A DNA stretch of 64,000 nt from Mycolicibacterium sp. ND9-15 (lineage in GTDB: Bacteria > Actinomycetota > Actinomycetes > Mycobacteriales > Mycobacteriaceae). Shown here piece after piece: positions 8,929 through 18,338 of this stretch (its first letter is position 1; each line of letters begins with the position of its first letter). The notes under the pieces are model-generated. The model made no database searches and had not been told where the DNA came from. It worked only from the letters and a program-made list of their open reading frames with translations. Both the position numbers and the translations under genes were made by a program. The stretch is from assembly GCF_035918395.1 (NCBI RefSeq), contig NZ_CP142362.1, forward strand, positions 3,509,501 to 3,573,500, given 5' to 3'.

Positions 8929-10850
8929 TGCTCTCCTTCGACTCGGGCCAGGACGGTACCGACATCGACCTGTTGGCCGACCTCGACGTTGAGTTCGGCG
9001 AGCACACCGGCGGCGGGGGCCGTCACGGTGTGCTCCATCTTCATGGCTTCCAGCCACACCAGCGCCTGGCCTGCGGTGACGGCGTCGCCGACCGCCGCGC
9101 CGATGCGCAGCACCGAACCAGGCATCGGCGCCAGCAGCGAACCGGGGTCGACGGCGTCGTCGGGATCGCCGAAGCGCGGCAGCGCGACGAGATGCACCGG
9201 GCCCGAGGGCGAGTCGACGTACACGTCGTGGCCGTAACGTGCGACCTCGAACGGTTGGTCGACTCCACCCACGACCAACACGACCCGGTCCGGTGACGCG
9301 GAGACGAGTGACATGCCGTCGTGGGCGGACAGGTCCAGCCCTGAGCGAGTGAACCGGTAGCGCACCTCGTGTTCGGCGCCGGCGGCGTCCGCATACCGCT
9401 TGACCTGATGGCCCGACACCAGATTTCGCCAGCCGCTGGGCGCTGCCGCGAAAACCGTCGCATCGGTGCGGTTCTGCGCAGCATCGGCCAGCGCGGCGGC
9501 CACGGCGGACAACGCGATCGCCTGGTCGTCACTCTGCGGTGTCGCCAACTCCGCGAGACCGTGGGTGTCGAAGAACGAGGTGTCGGTGGCGCCGTCGAGA
9601 AACGCCGGATGCCGCAACACGTTGACCAGCAGGTCGCGGTTCGTGCGCAGACCGTGGATGCGGCTTCGGGTCAACGCGTCGGCGAGCACGGTGGCCGCCC
9701 GGCGGCGGTTGGGCGCGTAGGCGATCAGTTTGGCCAGCATCGGGTCATAGAAGATGGACACCACCGAACCGTCGACGATCCCGGAATCCACACGGACGTT
9801 CGCCGGGACCTCGAATCGGTGCACGGTACCGGCCTGCGGTTGCCAGTCCTTGGCCGGGTCCTCGGCATACAGCCGGGCTTCGATCGCGTATCCCCGCGAA
9901 GGCGGCGGTTCGGTGTCGAGCCGGCCGCCGTCGGCGACGACGAGTTGCAGCTCGACGAGATCCAGGCCGGTGGTCTCTTCGGTGACGGGGTGTTCGACCT
10001 GCAGCCGGGTGTTCATCTCGAGGAAATAGAAATCACCCGCGGTGTCTGCCATGAATTCGACGGTGCCCGCGCCGGTGTAGCCGATCGCGCCGGCCGCCAG
10101 CCGGGCGGCGTCGAAAAGCTTGGCGCGCATTCCCGGCGTGCGCTCGACCAACGGTGAGGGGGCTTCTTCGATGATCTTCTGATGGCGTCGCTGAATCGAG
10201 CACTCCCGCTCGCCGACCGCCCAGACCGTGCCGTGTTCGTCGCCGAGTATCTGGACCTCCACGTGGTGGCCGGTGGCCAGGTAGCGCTCGCAGAACACGG
10301 TCGGATCGCCGAACGCGGAGGCGGCCTCGCGGCGGGCGGCCTCGACTTGGCCTTCCAGCTCGGACAATTCGCGCACGACGCGCATTCCGCGGCCGCCACC
10401 ACCCGCCGAGGCCTTGATCAGCACCGGCAACTGGTCGGCGCTGACGCTGTCGGGGTCGAGCTCGTCGAGGACGGGCACGCCGGCGGCGGCCATCATCTTC
10501 TTCGCCTCGATCTTGCTGCCCATCGCGGCGACCGCGGTTGGTGGCGGCCCGATCCAGGTCAGGCCCGCATCCCGCACCGCGTTCGCGAATTCGGCGTTCT
10601 CCGAGAGAAACCCGTAACCCGGATGGATCGCGTCGGCACCGGCGGCGTGGGCGGCCGCGATCAACTGACCGGCGTCGAGATATCCGTTACGCCCGTCGAG
10701 CCGCACTCGCGCATCCGCCTCACCGACGTGCGGAGAGTGCTCGTCAGGGTCGGTGTAGACCGCGACGGTGCCGATGCCCAGGCGCCGACATGTCGCGAAG
10801 ACCCGCCGGGCGATCTCACCGCGGTTGGCCACCAGGACTCGAGTGATCAT
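8925..10850 (-). CDS. accA2: Biotin-dependent acyl-CoA carboxylase alpha subunit (AccA2-like)
   Basis: The 641-residue protein joins biotin carboxylase and biotin carrier domains. The N-terminus ITRVLVANRGEIARRVF is the biotin carboxylase fold; ATP-grasp motifs (KASAGGGGRGMRVV, EMNTRLQVEHPVTE) follow. The C-terminal carrier carries EAMKMEH with the biotinylated Lys at 604. The enzyme charges biotin with CO2 for the AccD partner encoded next to it. Overlap with fadE12 shows coupling. In M. tuberculosis the AccA2/AccD2 pair has no firmly known substrate; the neighbours suggest an unsaturated branched acyl-CoA. Confidence 0.93.
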   Translation of the reverse strand: MITRVLVANRGEIARRVFATCRRLGIGTVAVYTDPDEHSPHVGEADARVRLDGRNGYLDAGQLIAAAHAAGADAIHPGYGFLSENAEFANAVRDAGLTWIGPPPTAVAAMGSKIEAKKMMAAAGVPVLDELDPDSVSADQLPVLIKASAGGGGRGMRVVRELSELEGQVEAARREAASAFGDPTVFCERYLATGHHVEVQILGDEHGTVWAVGERECSIQRRHQKIIEEAPSPLVERTPGMRAKLFDAARLAAGAIGYTGAGTVEFMADTAGDFYFLEMNTRLQVEHPVTEETTGLDLVELQLVVADGGRLDTEPPPSRGYAIEARLYAEDPAKDWQPQAGTVHRFEVPANVRVDSGIVDGSVVSIFYDPMLAKLIAYAPNRRRAATVLADALTRSRIHGLRTNRDLLVNVLRHPAFLDGATDTSFFDTHGLAELATPQSDDQAIALSAVAAALADAAQNRTDATVFAAAPSGWRNLVSGHQVKRYADAAGAEHEVRYRFTRSGLDLSAHDGMSLVSASPDRVVLVVGGVDQPFEVARYGHDVYVDSPSGPVHLVALPRFGDPDDAVDPGSLLAPMPGSVLRIGAAVGDAVTAGQALVWLEAMKMEHTVTAPAAGVLAELNVEVGQQVDVGTVLARVEGEQ

Positions 10851-10950
10851 GCGGCCCCTCCGGGACGCCGAACGTTGACTTGTGTTCGAAAAATCAGCCG
10901 AAATTCGCTCACAAGTTCACGTTCGAGGCGGGATCTCTTCATGTGCGCGC

Positions 10951-12546
10951 TCACATCCGGAAGACGCCGAAGTTCGACGTCCCCTTGATCGGGCCATTGG
11001 CGATGGCCGACAGACATATTCCCAGGACGGTGCGGGTGTCCCGCGGATCGATCACCCCGTCGTCGTAGAGTCGGCCCGACAGGAACATCGGCAAAGACTC
11101 GGCGTCGATCTGCGCCTCGACCGCGGCCCTCAGCGCGGCATCGGCGTCCTCGTTGACCTGCTGTCCGCGGGCTTCGGCGGCCGCGCGGCTGACGATCGAC
11201 AGCACGCCGGCCAACTGCGTCCCACCCATCACCGCCGACTTCGCGCTGGGCCAGGCGAACAGGAACCGCGGGTCGTACGCACGGCCGCACATACCGTAGT
11301 GGCCGGCCCCGTAGGAGGCGCCGATCAGCAGCGAGATGTGCGGAACGGTGGAGTTCGAGACGGCGTTGATCATCATCGAGCCGTGTTTGATCATGCCGCC
11401 CTCCTCATACTTGCGGCCGACCATGTACCCGGTGGTGTTGTGCAGGAACAACAGTGGAGTGTCGGAGCGATTCGCCAGTTGGATGAACTGGGTCGCCTTC
11501 TGCGATTCCTCACTGAACAGCACGCCGCGCGCGTTGGCCAGAACGCCGATCGGGTAGCCGTAGAGTCTCGCCCAACCCGTCACCAGCGACGAGCCGTACA
11601 TCGGCTTGAACTCGTCGAACTCGGAACCGTCGACGACGCGGGCGATCACGTCGCGAGGGTCGAACGGGATTCGCAGATCCGCGGGCACGATGCCCACCAG
11701 TTCCTCCGGATCGTAGACCGGAGCGATGACCGGCGCGGGCGTCGGGCCCTGCTTGTGCCAGTTCAGCCGGGCGATGATGCGGCGCCCGATGCGGATCGCG
11801 TCGGGCTCGTCGCGCGCGAAGTAGTCGGCCAGACCCGAAGTGCGCGCGTGCATCTCGGCGCCGCCGAGCGACTCGTCGTCGGCCTCCTCGCCGGTGGCCA
11901 TCTTCACCAGCGGCGGCCCGGCCAGGAACACCTTCGAGCGTTCCTTGATCATCACGACGTGATCGGACATGCCGGGGATGTACGCGCCGCCGGCGGTGGA
12001 GTTGCCGAACACCAACGCGATGGTCGGAACGCCGGCCGCCGACAACCGCGTCAGGTCACGGAACATCTGGCCGCCGGGGATGAAGATCTCCTTCTGCGTC
12101 GGCAGGTCGGCGCCGCCCGATTCCACCAGCGAGATGAGCGGAAGCCGGTTCTTTAGCGCGATCTGGTTGGCGCGCAGGATCTTCCTCAGCGTCCACGGAT
12201 TGCTGGTGCCGCCCTTGACCGTCGGGTCGTTGGCGACGATCAGGCATTCGACGCCCTCGACGGCGCCGATGCCGCTCACCACGCTGGCGCCCACGGTGAA
12301 GTCGCTGCCCCACGCGGCGAGCGGGCTCAGCTCCAGAAACGGCGAGTCCAGGTCGAGCAGCAGTTCGATGCGCTCGCGGGCCGTCAGCTTGCCCCGGTCG
12401 TGGTGCCGCTGCACATACTTGGCGCCGCCACCCGCCAGCGCTTTGGCGTGTTCGGCCTCGAGTTCGGCGAGCTTGGCGGTCATCGTGGCCGCCGCCTCAC
12501 CGTAGGCGGGTGACGTGGCGTCCAGCGTGGAGCGTAGTGGCGTCAT
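10951..12546 (-). CDS. accD2: Acyl-CoA carboxylase beta (carboxyltransferase) subunit (AccD2-like)
   Basis: A 531-residue carboxyltransferase that moves CO2 from biotin to an acyl-CoA. It shows two crotonase-like halves, with segments such as GGTSNPWTLRKILRANQIA, SGGADLPTQKEIF and, in the C-terminal half, GYMVGRKYEEGGMIKHGSMM and GASYGAGHYGMCGRAYDPRF. These resemble methylcrotonyl/geranyl-CoA carboxylase subunits more than the propionyl-CoA type. The ATG at 12546 gives the family length and removes a spurious N-terminal extension. A 100-base gap separates it from accA2. Confidence 0.9.
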   Translation of the reverse strand: MTPLRSTLDATSPAYGEAAATMTAKLAELEAEHAKALAGGGAKYVQRHHDRGKLTARERIELLLDLDSPFLELSPLAAWGSDFTVGASVVSGIGAVEGVECLIVANDPTVKGGTSNPWTLRKILRANQIALKNRLPLISLVESGGADLPTQKEIFIPGGQMFRDLTRLSAAGVPTIALVFGNSTAGGAYIPGMSDHVVMIKERSKVFLAGPPLVKMATGEEADDESLGGAEMHARTSGLADYFARDEPDAIRIGRRIIARLNWHKQGPTPAPVIAPVYDPEELVGIVPADLRIPFDPRDVIARVVDGSEFDEFKPMYGSSLVTGWARLYGYPIGVLANARGVLFSEESQKATQFIQLANRSDTPLLFLHNTTGYMVGRKYEEGGMIKHGSMMINAVSNSTVPHISLLIGASYGAGHYGMCGRAYDPRFLFAWPSAKSAVMGGTQLAGVLSIVSRAAAEARGQQVNEDADAALRAAVEAQIDAESLPMFLSGRLYDDGVIDPRDTRTVLGICLSAIANGPIKGTSNFGVFRM

Positions 12547-12625
12547 CACGACCTCCACTTCGCTGTTTGTGAACCTGTGGCGATTTCCGGGTCGATTTTC
12601 CGCCAACGATTCACACGGAGTGGCA

Positions 12626-13786
12626 TCACGATTGGAATCCCAACGTCTTCGCGGCCAGTGAGGTGAGGATTTCGGTGGTACCGCCGCCGATCCCGAGGAT
12701 GCGCATGTCGCGGTACTGGCGTTCGACCTCGGACTCGGCCATGTAGCCCATCCCGCCGAACAGCTGCACCGCCTGGTTGGCCACCCATTCGCCGGCCTCG
12801 ACAGCGGTGTTTTTGGCGAAGCACACCTCGGCGATCAGGTTAGGGCCGTCCGGCCCTCCATCAAGAATTTGCCGTTCGACGACGTTGCGGGTGTAAACCC
12901 GCGCGACGTCGACGCGGCGTGCCATCTCGGCCAGCGTGTTCTGCACCTGCTGTCGCGAGATCAACGGTCGGCCGAACGTCTCCCGGTTGCGGCACCAATC
13001 GACGGTGAGGTCGAGGCAGCGTTGGGCGCTGGCGTAAGCCTGCACGGCAAGACCGACGCGTTCGGCGACGAACGCCCCCGCGATCTGCAGAAAGCCGGAG
13101 TTCTCGGCGCCGATCAGGTTCTCCGCGGGCACTCGAACGTCGGTGTAGGACAGTTCGGCGGTGTCCGACGACCGCCACCCCATCTTGTCGAGCTTGCGGC
13201 TGACCTGAAACCCCGGTGTCTCCTTGTCCACCACGATCAACGAGATGCCGGCCGCACCCGGCCCGCCGGTCCGTACCGCGGTGACGACGTAGTCGGCGCG
13301 GACTCCCGATGTGATGTACGTCTTGGCGCCGTTGACGATGTAGTCGTTCCCGTCGCGGACTGCTCTTGTGGTCAGGTGGCCGACGTCAGAGCCGCCGCCG
13401 GGTTCGGTGATCGCGAGGCTGCCGATCTTCTCACCGCGCAGGGTCGGCCGCACGTAGGTCCCGATCAACCGCTCGTCGCCGGAGGCGATCATGTGCGGCA
13501 CCGCGATGCCGCAGGTGAACAGTGAGGCGAACACTCCACCGGGGGCGCCCGCATAGTGCATTTCCTCGCATATCACCGCCGCATCGGCGCCGTCGCCGCC
13601 GCCCCCGCCGACCGCCTCGGGGAACCCCGCGCCCAAAAGTCCTGCCGCCCCGGCCTTGAGGTGCAGTTCGCGCGGCAACTCACCGCTGGCTTCCCAAGCC
13701 TCGGCGTGTGGAAGCACCTCCCGCTCGGCGAACGTCCGTACGGTCTTGCGTAGTTGTTCTCGTTCGGGGGTGTGCCAGATACTCAC
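12626..13786 (-). CDS. fadE13: Acyl-CoA dehydrogenase (FadE13-like)
   Basis: A 386-residue acyl-CoA dehydrogenase. The segment SLAITEPGGGSDVGHLTTRAV is the flavin-binding motif and QLFGGMGYMAESEVERQYRDMRI is the C-terminal signature. It resembles citronellyl-CoA/isovaleryl-type dehydrogenases. The GTG at 13786 overlaps the stop of the AtuA-like gene (GTGA at 13783-13786), which fixes the start. It is the second dehydrogenase of the operon. Confidence 0.9.
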   Translation of the reverse strand: MSIWHTPEREQLRKTVRTFAEREVLPHAEAWEASGELPRELHLKAGAAGLLGAGFPEAVGGGGGDGADAAVICEEMHYAGAPGGVFASLFTCGIAVPHMIASGDERLIGTYVRPTLRGEKIGSLAITEPGGGSDVGHLTTRAVRDGNDYIVNGAKTYITSGVRADYVVTAVRTGGPGAAGISLIVVDKETPGFQVSRKLDKMGWRSSDTAELSYTDVRVPAENLIGAENSGFLQIAGAFVAERVGLAVQAYASAQRCLDLTVDWCRNRETFGRPLISRQQVQNTLAEMARRVDVARVYTRNVVERQILDGGPDGPNLIAEVCFAKNTAVEAGEWVANQAVQLFGGMGYMAESEVERQYRDMRILGIGGGTTEILTSLAAKTLGFQS

Positions 13787-15519
13787 GACAACAGCTCCTT
13801 TGGGATATCGACATGACGGCTGCGCAGCCATTCGCCGAGGCCCTTGGCCTGGGGGTCGAACCGGGCCTGGTAGGCGACGCCCTCGCCGAGGATGTCCTCG
13901 ATGACGAAGTTGACCGCCCGCAGGTTGGGCAGCAGATAGCGCGCGACGGGCAGATCTGTTGTCTCGGGCAGGAGTTCGCGCAGCTTCTCGATGGTCAACA
14001 TGTGCGACAGCCAACGCCACTGCTGCTCCGTACGTACCCAGACGCCGACGTTCGCGCTGCCGCCCTTGTCCCCGCTGCGGGCGCCCGCGATGAGCCCGAG
14101 CGGCGCGCGTTCGGTTTCGCCGAACGGAAGTGGCTCGGGTAGCGCGAACGGTGGCACGGGCGCCAATTCGAGAGTCTGCGCGCCTGCCGGTATCTCGACA
14201 CGAGAGCCGTCGGCGTGCACGGCGACGTGGGGCACCTCGGTGGCCGCGATGAACGCCGGCTTGAACACGCCGTAGACCTGACCATGGCCCGGAGGACTGG
14301 TGGCGTGGAAGCCCGGATAACTCGCCAGCGCGAGTTCGACGGCGGCGGAGGAGAACTGGCGACCCACCTTGGCGGGATCGGGGTCTCGAACCACACATCG
14401 CAACAGGGCGCTCGCCGTCTCTTCGGTGTCGGCGTCGGTGTGGTCGGTGCGCGCCAGCGTCCACTCCAACTCGGCGGGTTTGACCGGTAGGGCGACTTCC
14501 AGCTGACGCCGCACCAGCTCCGCCTTGGCCTCGATGTCGAGGCCCGTGAGGACCAGCGTCATCTCGTTGCGGAAGCCGCCGATGCTGTTGAGCGACACCT
14601 TCAGCGTCGGTGGCGGCGGCTCACCCCGCACGCCGGAGATCCGCACCCGGTCCACTCCGTCGTCGGTGAGCCCGATGCTGTCGACGCGCAGCGTCGCGTC
14701 GGGGTTGGCGTAGCGCGCCCCGCTGATCTCGTACAGCAGTTGCGCGGTCACGGTGCCCACGGTGACCGCACCGCCGGTGCCGGGGTGTTTGGTGATGACC
14801 GAGGAACCGTCCGAGTGGATCTCGGCGAGCGGAAACCCCGGATAGGTCAAATCGGCGACTTCGGTGAAGAAGGCATAGTTGCCACCGGTCGCTTGGGCGC
14901 CGCACTCGATGACATGCCCCGCCGCGACGGCGCCGGCCAGCCGGTCGTAGTCGGTGCGGCCCCAGCCGTGGTGCGCCGCGGCGGGCCCGACGATCACCGA
15001 CGCGTCGGTCACCCGGCCGGTCACCACGACATCGGCGCCCGCGTCGAGGCAGTCGACGATGCCCCACGCGCCGAGGTAGGCGTTGGCCGCCAGGACTGAG
15101 CCGGTCCCCGATGTCGCCGCCGTGGCGGCTCCGAACCCTAGCTCGTCGGCGCGCGCGATGAGGTCGTCACCCTCCACGTGCGCGACGTTGACCGTCAACC
15201 CCAACCGCTCGGCGAGCGCGCGCACCGCGTCGGCCAACCCCGCCGGGTTGAGTCCGCCCGCATTGGCGACGATCCGCACGCCGCGATCAAGCGCCAGCCC
15301 GAGGCTCTCCTCGAGCTGGGTCAGGAAGGTCTTCGCGTAGCCGCGGTCGGCTGATTTGGCGCGGTCCCGGGCCAGGATGAGCATGGTCAACTCGGCGAGG
15401 TAGTCGCCGGTCAGGTAGTCGAGGTCGCCTCCGGTCAGCATCTCGCGCATCGCGTCGAGCCGGTCGCCGTAGAACCCCGAACAGTTGCCGATGCGGACCG
15501 TATCGCGAGCAGAGGTCAC
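13783..15519 (-). CDS. AtuA-like acyclic terpene utilization family protein (DUF1446)
   Basis: A 578-residue protein of the AtuA/DUF1446 family, matching Rv0976c. The N-terminal part (DTVRIGNCSGFYGDRLDAM, YLTGDYLAELTMLILARD, VANAGGLNPAGLADAV) is the conserved core. The C-terminal about 110 residues (GLIAGARSGDKGGSANVGVWVRT) match the separate AtuA-like ferredoxin-fold domain. The GTG at 15519 has a strong AGGGAG site about six bases upstream. It is the first gene of the operon. In Pseudomonas the family belongs to citronellol/geraniol degradation clusters, but its biochemical reaction is not established. Confidence 0.85.
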   Translation of the reverse strand: MTSARDTVRIGNCSGFYGDRLDAMREMLTGGDLDYLTGDYLAELTMLILARDRAKSADRGYAKTFLTQLEESLGLALDRGVRIVANAGGLNPAGLADAVRALAERLGLTVNVAHVEGDDLIARADELGFGAATAATSGTGSVLAANAYLGAWGIVDCLDAGADVVVTGRVTDASVIVGPAAAHHGWGRTDYDRLAGAVAAGHVIECGAQATGGNYAFFTEVADLTYPGFPLAEIHSDGSSVITKHPGTGGAVTVGTVTAQLLYEISGARYANPDATLRVDSIGLTDDGVDRVRISGVRGEPPPPTLKVSLNSIGGFRNEMTLVLTGLDIEAKAELVRRQLEVALPVKPAELEWTLARTDHTDADTEETASALLRCVVRDPDPAKVGRQFSSAAVELALASYPGFHATSPPGHGQVYGVFKPAFIAATEVPHVAVHADGSRVEIPAGAQTLELAPVPPFALPEPLPFGETERAPLGLIAGARSGDKGGSANVGVWVRTEQQWRWLSHMLTIEKLRELLPETTDLPVARYLLPNLRAVNFVIEDILGEGVAYQARFDPQAKGLGEWLRSRHVDIPKELLS

Positions 15520-15712
15520 GCGGGCTCCCTTCGTCGCGGCCGCCACCAACCAGCCGGTAGGTTAGCGATGACCGACGGTATCGCGTCAAGGTTCGGGTCA
15601 GCGGAGTCGCCGTTTTGGAGGCTACGCAGGTCGTTGGCTATCCTGAAGGGCACTTGCCGTCGCCTGACATGTGCGCGGCGCCAGACTCACCCCCTCAAGA
15701 GGAGACCCGATC

Positions 15713-15886
15713 ATGGCTGTGCCCAAGCGCAGGATGTCGCGCTCGAACACCCGGAGCCGGCGCTCGCAGTGGAAGGCCAAGCGCACCGAACTCGTGGGCG
15801 TCAACGTCGCCGGTCAGCAGCACAAGGTGCCGCGCCGGCTGCTCAAGGCGGCCCGTCTCGGCCTGATCGACCTCGACCGCCGGTAG
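15713..15886 (+). CDS. rpmF: 50S ribosomal protein L32
   Basis: A 57-residue basic protein beginning [19 protein letters not shown], the L32 signature. It lacks all cysteines, so it is the zinc-independent form. An AAGAGGAG ribosome binding site lies 9 bases before the ATG; a longer in-frame reading from 15671 lacks one and adds unrelated residues. It is transcribed away from the AtuA operon and is followed by a large hairpin before mprA, so it is probably monocistronic. Confidence 0.95.
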   Translation: MAVPKRRMSRSNTRSRRSQWKAKRTELVGVNVAGQQHKVPRRLLKAARLGLIDLDRR

Positions 15887-15903
15887 CGCGGGGCCGGATG
15901 TCC

Positions 15904-15953
15904 GCCGCCGGAGCGGCTTCGGTCGAATGTCGCCGGCAAGCGGCTCCGGCGGC
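15904..15953 (+). terminator. Large hairpin between rpmF and mprA
   Basis: A perfect 11-bp inverted repeat (GCCGCCGGAGC and GCTCCGGCGGC, 28-base loop) starts 18 bases after the rpmF stop and ends six bases before the MprA-box repeats. No T-run follows. It probably ends rpmF transcripts. Confidence 0.45.
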
Positions 15954-15958
15954 GCGCC

Positions 15959-15975
15959 TCTCAGGTCAGTCTCAG
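15959..15975 (+). promoter_or_regulatory. Candidate MprA box upstream of mprA
   Basis: Two copies of TCTCAG (15959-15964 and 15970-15975) stand 11 bp apart, one DNA turn, 17 bases before the mprA GTG. Tandem half-sites with this spacing are the usual target of OmpR/PhoB-class regulators. A related pair with the same 11-bp step occurs upstream of pepD. MprA is known to bind direct repeats upstream of mprA and pepD, so autoregulation is likely. Confidence 0.6.
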
Positions 15976-15991
15976 ACAGGGGGATGACACT

Positions 15992-16684
15992 GTGGCTGTG
16001 CGCATACTTGTCGTCGACGACGATCGCGCGGTGCGCGAGTCGCTGCGCCGGTCTCTTTCCTTCAACGGTTACTCCGTCGAACTCGCAGAGGACGGCCTCG
16101 AGGCTCTCAACCGGATCGCCACCGATCGGCCCGACGCCCTGGTGCTCGATGTGATGATGCCCCGGTTGGACGGCCTGGAGGTGTGCCGTCAGCTGCGCAG
16201 CACCGGTGACGACCTGCCGATCTTGGTGCTGACGGCGCGGGACTCGGTCTCCGAGCGGGTGGCCGGCCTGGACGCCGGCGCCGACGACTACCTGCCGAAG
16301 CCGTTCGCCCTCGAGGAACTGTTGGCCCGAATGCGGGCGCTGCTGCGCCGCACCGGTCCTGTCGACGGAGCCGAGACGGCCGCGATGACGTTCTCCGACC
16401 TGTCCCTTGACCCCGTCACCCGTGAGGTCACCAGGGGGCAACGTCAGATAAGCCTGACGCGCACCGAATTCGCGCTGCTCGAGATGCTCATCGCCAACCC
16501 CCGCCGGGTGTTGACCCGCAGCCGCATTCTCGAAGAGGTGTGGGGATTCGACTTCCCGACATCCGGCAACGCCCTCGAGGTGTATGTCGGTTATCTGCGC
16601 CGCAAGACCGAAGCCGCAGGAGAGCCGCGACTGATCCACACCGTGCGCGGGGTGGGTTATGTTCTGCGCGAAACGCCTCCGTGA
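15992..16684 (+). CDS. mprA: Two-component response regulator MprA
   Basis: A 230-residue OmpR-class regulator. The receiver domain has the acidic DDD cluster at residues 9-11, the phosphoacceptor in LVLDVMMP (Asp53), the conserved Thr in LTARD and Lys in LPKPF. The winged-helix DNA-binding domain ends [15 protein letters not shown]. It responds to envelope stress such as detergents and controls mprA, pepD and sigma-factor genes in M. tuberculosis. The GTG start gives the same length as the M. tuberculosis protein. The stop overlaps the mprB ATG by one base. Confidence 0.95.
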   Translation: MAVRILVVDDDRAVRESLRRSLSFNGYSVELAEDGLEALNRIATDRPDALVLDVMMPRLDGLEVCRQLRSTGDDLPILVLTARDSVSERVAGLDAGADDYLPKPFALEELLARMRALLRRTGPVDGAETAAMTFSDLSLDPVTREVTRGQRQISLTRTEFALLEMLIANPRRVLTRSRILEEVWGFDFPTSGNALEVYVGYLRRKTEAAGEPRLIHTVRGVGYVLRETPP

Positions 16685-18153
16685 TGTCCGCGCCGAATTA
16701 CGGGTCTGCGCCACAACCCGATTCGCTTCGTCCGCCGTCGAGAACCAGTTCGGTGTCGCTGCGGTGGCGCGTGATGCTGTTGGCGATGTCGATGGTGGCG
16801 ATGGTGGTGGTCCTGATGGCCGTGGCCGTCTGGGCAGTGGTGTCCCGCGCACTGTACGACGACGTCGACAACCAACTACGCAGCCGGGCTCGCCTTCTCA
16901 TCGAGAGCGGATCCCTGCAGGCAGATCCGAGCAAGGCGATCGAGGGCACCGCGTACTCCGACGTCAACGCGATGCTGGTGATTCCGGGCCGAGCCATCTT
17001 CACGGCCAACCAGGAGGGGGAGACGCTACCGCTCGGCGACCCCGAGAAAGCGGTGCTGCGCGGGGATCTGATCATGTCGCTGCGTACGGTCAACCATCAG
17101 CGGGTACTGGCGATGCACCTGTCGAACGACAGCTCCCTGCTGATCTCCAAGAGCATGGTGCCCACCGCTCAGCTGCTTCAACGACTGAGCACGGTGCTGA
17201 TCATCGTCGGAGGAGTCGGCGTCGCGGTCGCCGCAATGGCGGGTGGTGCCGTCGCGCGCGCGGGCCTGCGTCCCGTGGCGCGGCTGACCGAGGCCGCCGA
17301 GCGGGTGGCACGCACCGATGACCTGCGCCCCATTCCGGTGTTCGGCAGCGACGAACTCGCCCGTCTCACCGAGGCGTTCAACATGATGCTGCGTGCCCTG
17401 GCCGAGTCCCGGGAACGCCAGGCCCGCCTGGTCACCGACGCCGGCCACGAGCTGCGCACACCGCTGACGTCGTTGCGCACCAACGTCGAACTGCTGATGG
17501 CGTCGATGGCCCCCGGCGCACCGCGGTTGCCGGACGAGGAAATGGCGGACCTGCGCGCCGACGTCATCGCCCAGATCGAGGAGTTGTCGACCCTGGTCGG
17601 TGATCTGGTCGACCTGACGCGTGACGACGCGGGCGTCACCGTGCACGAGTTCGTGGACGTCGCCGAGATCGTGGACCGCTCGCTGGAACGAGTTCGCCGC
17701 CGTCGCAACGACATCGAGTTCGAGGTGACGACCACACCGTGGCTGGTCTACGGCGACGATGCCGGGCTGGGGCGCGCCGTGCTCAACCTGCTCGACAACG
17801 CGGCGAAGTGGAGCCCCCAGGGCGGCCGGGTTACCGTGCGCTTGAGCCAGATCGATCCGATGCACGCCGAGTTGGTGGTCTCCGATTACGGCCCGGGCAT
17901 TCCGCCACAGGAGCGACCGCTGGTGTTCGAACGGTTCTACCGGTCGACGACGGCCAGGTCGATGTCCGGATCGGGCCTGGGGTTGGCGATCGTGAAACAG
18001 GTTGTGCTCAAGCACGGTGGTTCAGTGCGCATCGAGGACACCGTGCCCGGTGGGCAGCCGCCGGGCACCTCGATGCACGTCGTGCTGTCGGGTCGGCCCA
18101 CGGTCGAGCAGCCGAGCGAGTGGGTCGTTCCCCGACACGCCCCCGCCGAGTAG
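16684..18153 (+). CDS. mprB: Sensor histidine kinase MprB
   Basis: The 489-residue inner-membrane kinase has transmembrane segments at about residues 30-53 and 172-192 enclosing an extracytoplasmic sensor domain of about 120 residues. A HAMP linker follows (ARTDDLRPIPVFGSDELARL). The phosphoacceptor is His255 in the H-box DAGHELRTPLTSLR, and the ATPase has N, G1 and G2 boxes (LNLLDNAAKW, VSDYGPGIP, GSGLGLAIVKQV). It phosphorylates MprA. The ATG at 16684 shares its A with the mprA TGA. A long reading frame extends upstream into mprA but is not coding. Confidence 0.95.
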   Translation: MSAPNYGSAPQPDSLRPPSRTSSVSLRWRVMLLAMSMVAMVVVLMAVAVWAVVSRALYDDVDNQLRSRARLLIESGSLQADPSKAIEGTAYSDVNAMLVIPGRAIFTANQEGETLPLGDPEKAVLRGDLIMSLRTVNHQRVLAMHLSNDSSLLISKSMVPTAQLLQRLSTVLIIVGGVGVAVAAMAGGAVARAGLRPVARLTEAAERVARTDDLRPIPVFGSDELARLTEAFNMMLRALAESRERQARLVTDAGHELRTPLTSLRTNVELLMASMAPGAPRLPDEEMADLRADVIAQIEELSTLVGDLVDLTRDDAGVTVHEFVDVAEIVDRSLERVRRRRNDIEFEVTTTPWLVYGDDAGLGRAVLNLLDNAAKWSPQGGRVTVRLSQIDPMHAELVVSDYGPGIPPQERPLVFERFYRSTTARSMSGSGLGLAIVKQVVLKHGGSVRIEDTVPGGQPPGTSMHVVLSGRPTVEQPSEWVVPRHAPAE

Positions 18154-18232
18154 CCCCGCAGCAGGCCGCCGTCGACGATGATTGACAGTGGCGGGAACGG
18201 GGGAACGAACTTTGGGTGAGTCCCGAACGTTC

Positions 18233-18249
18233 TCTAAGTGGATTCTCAG
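18233..18249 (+). promoter_or_regulatory. Candidate MprA box upstream of pepD
   Basis: TCTAAG (18233-18238) and TCTCAG (18244-18249) are 11 bp apart, the same step as the TCTCAG pair before mprA. They lie about 90 bases before the pepD start. GGAAC-type pentamers that could be SigE -35 elements occur at 18194 and 18202, but no convincing -10 partner at the right distance was seen. Confidence 0.5.
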
Positions 18250-18338
18250 CCCGGCTGGGCACTGTTGGCCATGCGTCCGACGTTGTGCAGATGACAGGGA
18301 CCGGAAGACCGGAAAAGAACAGGAAGAGCCCGAGCGAC

